The notes under the pieces: generated by a model
Database searches by the model: none
What the model saw: only the letters and a program-made list of their open reading frames with translations
Told to the model about the DNA's origin: nothing
Part shown: one piece after another, positions 13,549 to 14,369 of the stretch
Position numbering within the stretch: position 1 is the first letter of the stretch
Layout: each line of letters begins with the position of its first letter
Made by a program: the position numbers and the translations under genes
Source of the DNA: JBGOUV01 sp041477815
GTDB lineage: Bacteria > Acidobacteriota > Terriglobia > Bryobacterales > JACQDG01
Length of the DNA stretch: 14,369 nucleotides
Assembly (NCBI GenBank): GCA_041477815.1
Contig: JBGOUV010000164.1
Span: 1 to 14,369 of the forward strand
Direction of reading: 5' to 3'

Positions 13549-14369
13549 ATGACATCACGACAGTTCGGAGCCGCTTCGGTCGCCCTGATCGCTGCCGCTG
13601 CGGCCGCGCCCGCGCTTCTCGCCCAGCCGGCCATGCAGGCGCAATCTTCCTCAACCATCGCCTACGGCGTCAAGGAAGGCCAGAAAACCGTCGAGATCCG
13701 GAACGTGGCCTATGAGGTCACCGGGACCGGCGTCCCCGGCCGCCCGCCGGACCAGCGTTTGGTGCTGCGCCGGACGGCCCGCTCGAAGCAAGTCTTCGGT
13801 GAAAAAGGCGTGGACGCGACGATGACGCTCGAAGCCTGGCCTCTCGGCGCTGGCCTCAGCCAGAAGCCGCTCTATGCGATCACGCTGAGCGGTGTCGAGG
13901 GTCGCACCACGGACAACGCTCTCTGGGTCGTCTCGCGCGGGACCGAGGAGGTGGAATGGTGGTCGGTGCACCGGCTCGGCAACGGCCGGCATCTTTTCGA
14001 TACCTATGTGCCCCTGGTCCGGTTTTCCATCTGGCCCGAGGTCCTGACGCTGCGTTACGCCGGCTTGGAGGCGCCGCCCGACGATACGCCCGACGCGCGC
14101 CTGAAGGAACCGCAGGTGGTGGGCGTCCTCACCTACGCGTCGGCGGAGCGGGTGATCCGGGAGGCGCTCCTCACCTGCGACGATCCCCAGCGGGCGCAGG
14201 CGCTGCGGTCGTATTGGGACACGACGCGGACCCTCTCGCTGGTGGAGCAGGCGGGAGCTCCCTCGCAGAGCCTGCGGATCTCGTTCGGAGATGCGGTGGC
14301 GGTCCTCATCGGGATCGCGGGGGACGACCTCGACCTCGCCCACGCGCAGTTGCCGCCCTCCCTGCACGC
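13549..14369 (+). CDS. Secreted protein of unknown function (3' end outside window)
   Basis: The frame is open from the ATG at 13549 to the window edge (273 codons, no stop). GGGGGAGG ending 8 nt before the ATG is a strong ribosome-binding site. Residues 1-26 (MTSRQFGAASVALIAAAAAA, then PALLAQ) form a clear signal peptide. The mature part begins with QSSSTIAYGVKEGQKTVEIRN and continues as a beta-rich domain (VTGTGVPGRPPDQRLVLRRT; EEVEWWSVHRLGNGRHLFDTY). A mixed region follows (VVGVLTYASAERVIREALLTCDDPQRAQALRSYWD), with a single Cys. I do not recognise the family. The long minus-strand frame over the same bases is a GC-driven shadow. Confidence 0.8.
   Translation, partial: MTSRQFGAASVALIAAAAAAPALLAQPAMQAQSSSTIAYGVKEGQKTVEIRNVAYEVTGTGVPGRPPDQRLVLRRTARSKQVFGEKGVDATMTLEAWPLGAGLSQKPLYAITLSGVEGRTTDNALWVVSRGTEEVEWWSVHRLGNGRHLFDTYVPLVRFSIWPEVLTLRYAGLEAPPDDTPDARLKEPQVVGVLTYASAERVIREALLTCDDPQRAQALRSYWDTTRTLSLVEQAGAPSQSLRISFGDAVAVLIGIAGDDLDLAHAQLPPSLH

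Noticed and set aside
13651..14367. Minus-strand open frame of 238 codons at the right edge
   Set aside because: The plus strand has a signal peptide, strong ribosome site and open frame to the edge, so the minus frame is a shadow.

Overview
The window is GC-rich bacterial DNA, most likely from an Acidobacteriota genome of the Solibacter/Bryobacterales type. The best evidence is the large protein at 7754-11251. It opens with an FEPNQGQ-type segment, carries seven SBBP beta-propeller repeats and three IPT/TIG-like repeats, and ends in a TIGR03437 domain, a family expanded in Solibacter-like genomes. A secreted PQQ dehydrogenase paired with a small dihaem cytochrome fits the same group. This placement is inference from family content.

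Layout. (1) 1-1634, + strand: the end of an alkaline-phosphatase/sulfatase-fold protein, joined by a TAATG overlap to a 416-residue protein I do not recognise. (2) 1571-2208, - strand: a vapBC toxin-antitoxin operon with a clear promoter and an inverted-repeat operator. VapC runs tail-to-tail into the 416-residue gene. (3) 2256-5601, - strand: a compact three-gene operon of exported proteins: a two-domain VOC (glyoxalase-fold) protein, a PQQ-dependent alcohol-dehydrogenase-like protein and a dihaem cytochrome c. It looks like a periplasmic oxidation module whose electrons pass to the cytochrome. (4) 5619-5870, - strand: a decayed DUF433 gene with two frameshifts. (5) 5917-7092, + strand: an anaerobic sulfatase-maturase-type radical SAM/SPASM enzyme with all eleven expected cluster cysteines. 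(6) 7163-7773, + strand: a toxin-first RelE/Phd operon, apparently leaderless, with a perfect 16-bp palindrome over its -10 box. (7) 7754-11251, - strand: the SBBP/IPT/TIGR03437 protein. (8) 11285-11527: a non-coding, hairpin-rich stretch. (9) 11528-12478, - strand: a conserved-looking cytosolic protein of unknown function. (10) 12614-13390, - strand: a ParB-nuclease-fold protein with a short MT-A70-like C-terminal remnant. Its gene contains a perfect 22-bp palindrome written in codons unlike the rest of the gene. (11) 13549 to the window end, + strand: a secreted protein of unknown function, cut by the window edge.

Overall this is an accessory-looking stretch. Two intact toxin-antitoxin operons of different families and one dead DUF433 gene lie within about 6 kb, and both intact operons abut neighbouring genes tail-to-tail with overlapping 3' ends. 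No rRNA, tRNA, CRISPR array, transposase or integrase was seen. The least explained items are the palindrome inside the parB-like gene, the structured gap at 11285-11527, the unknown 416- and 316-residue proteins, and the repeated placement of -10-like boxes directly in front of start codons.
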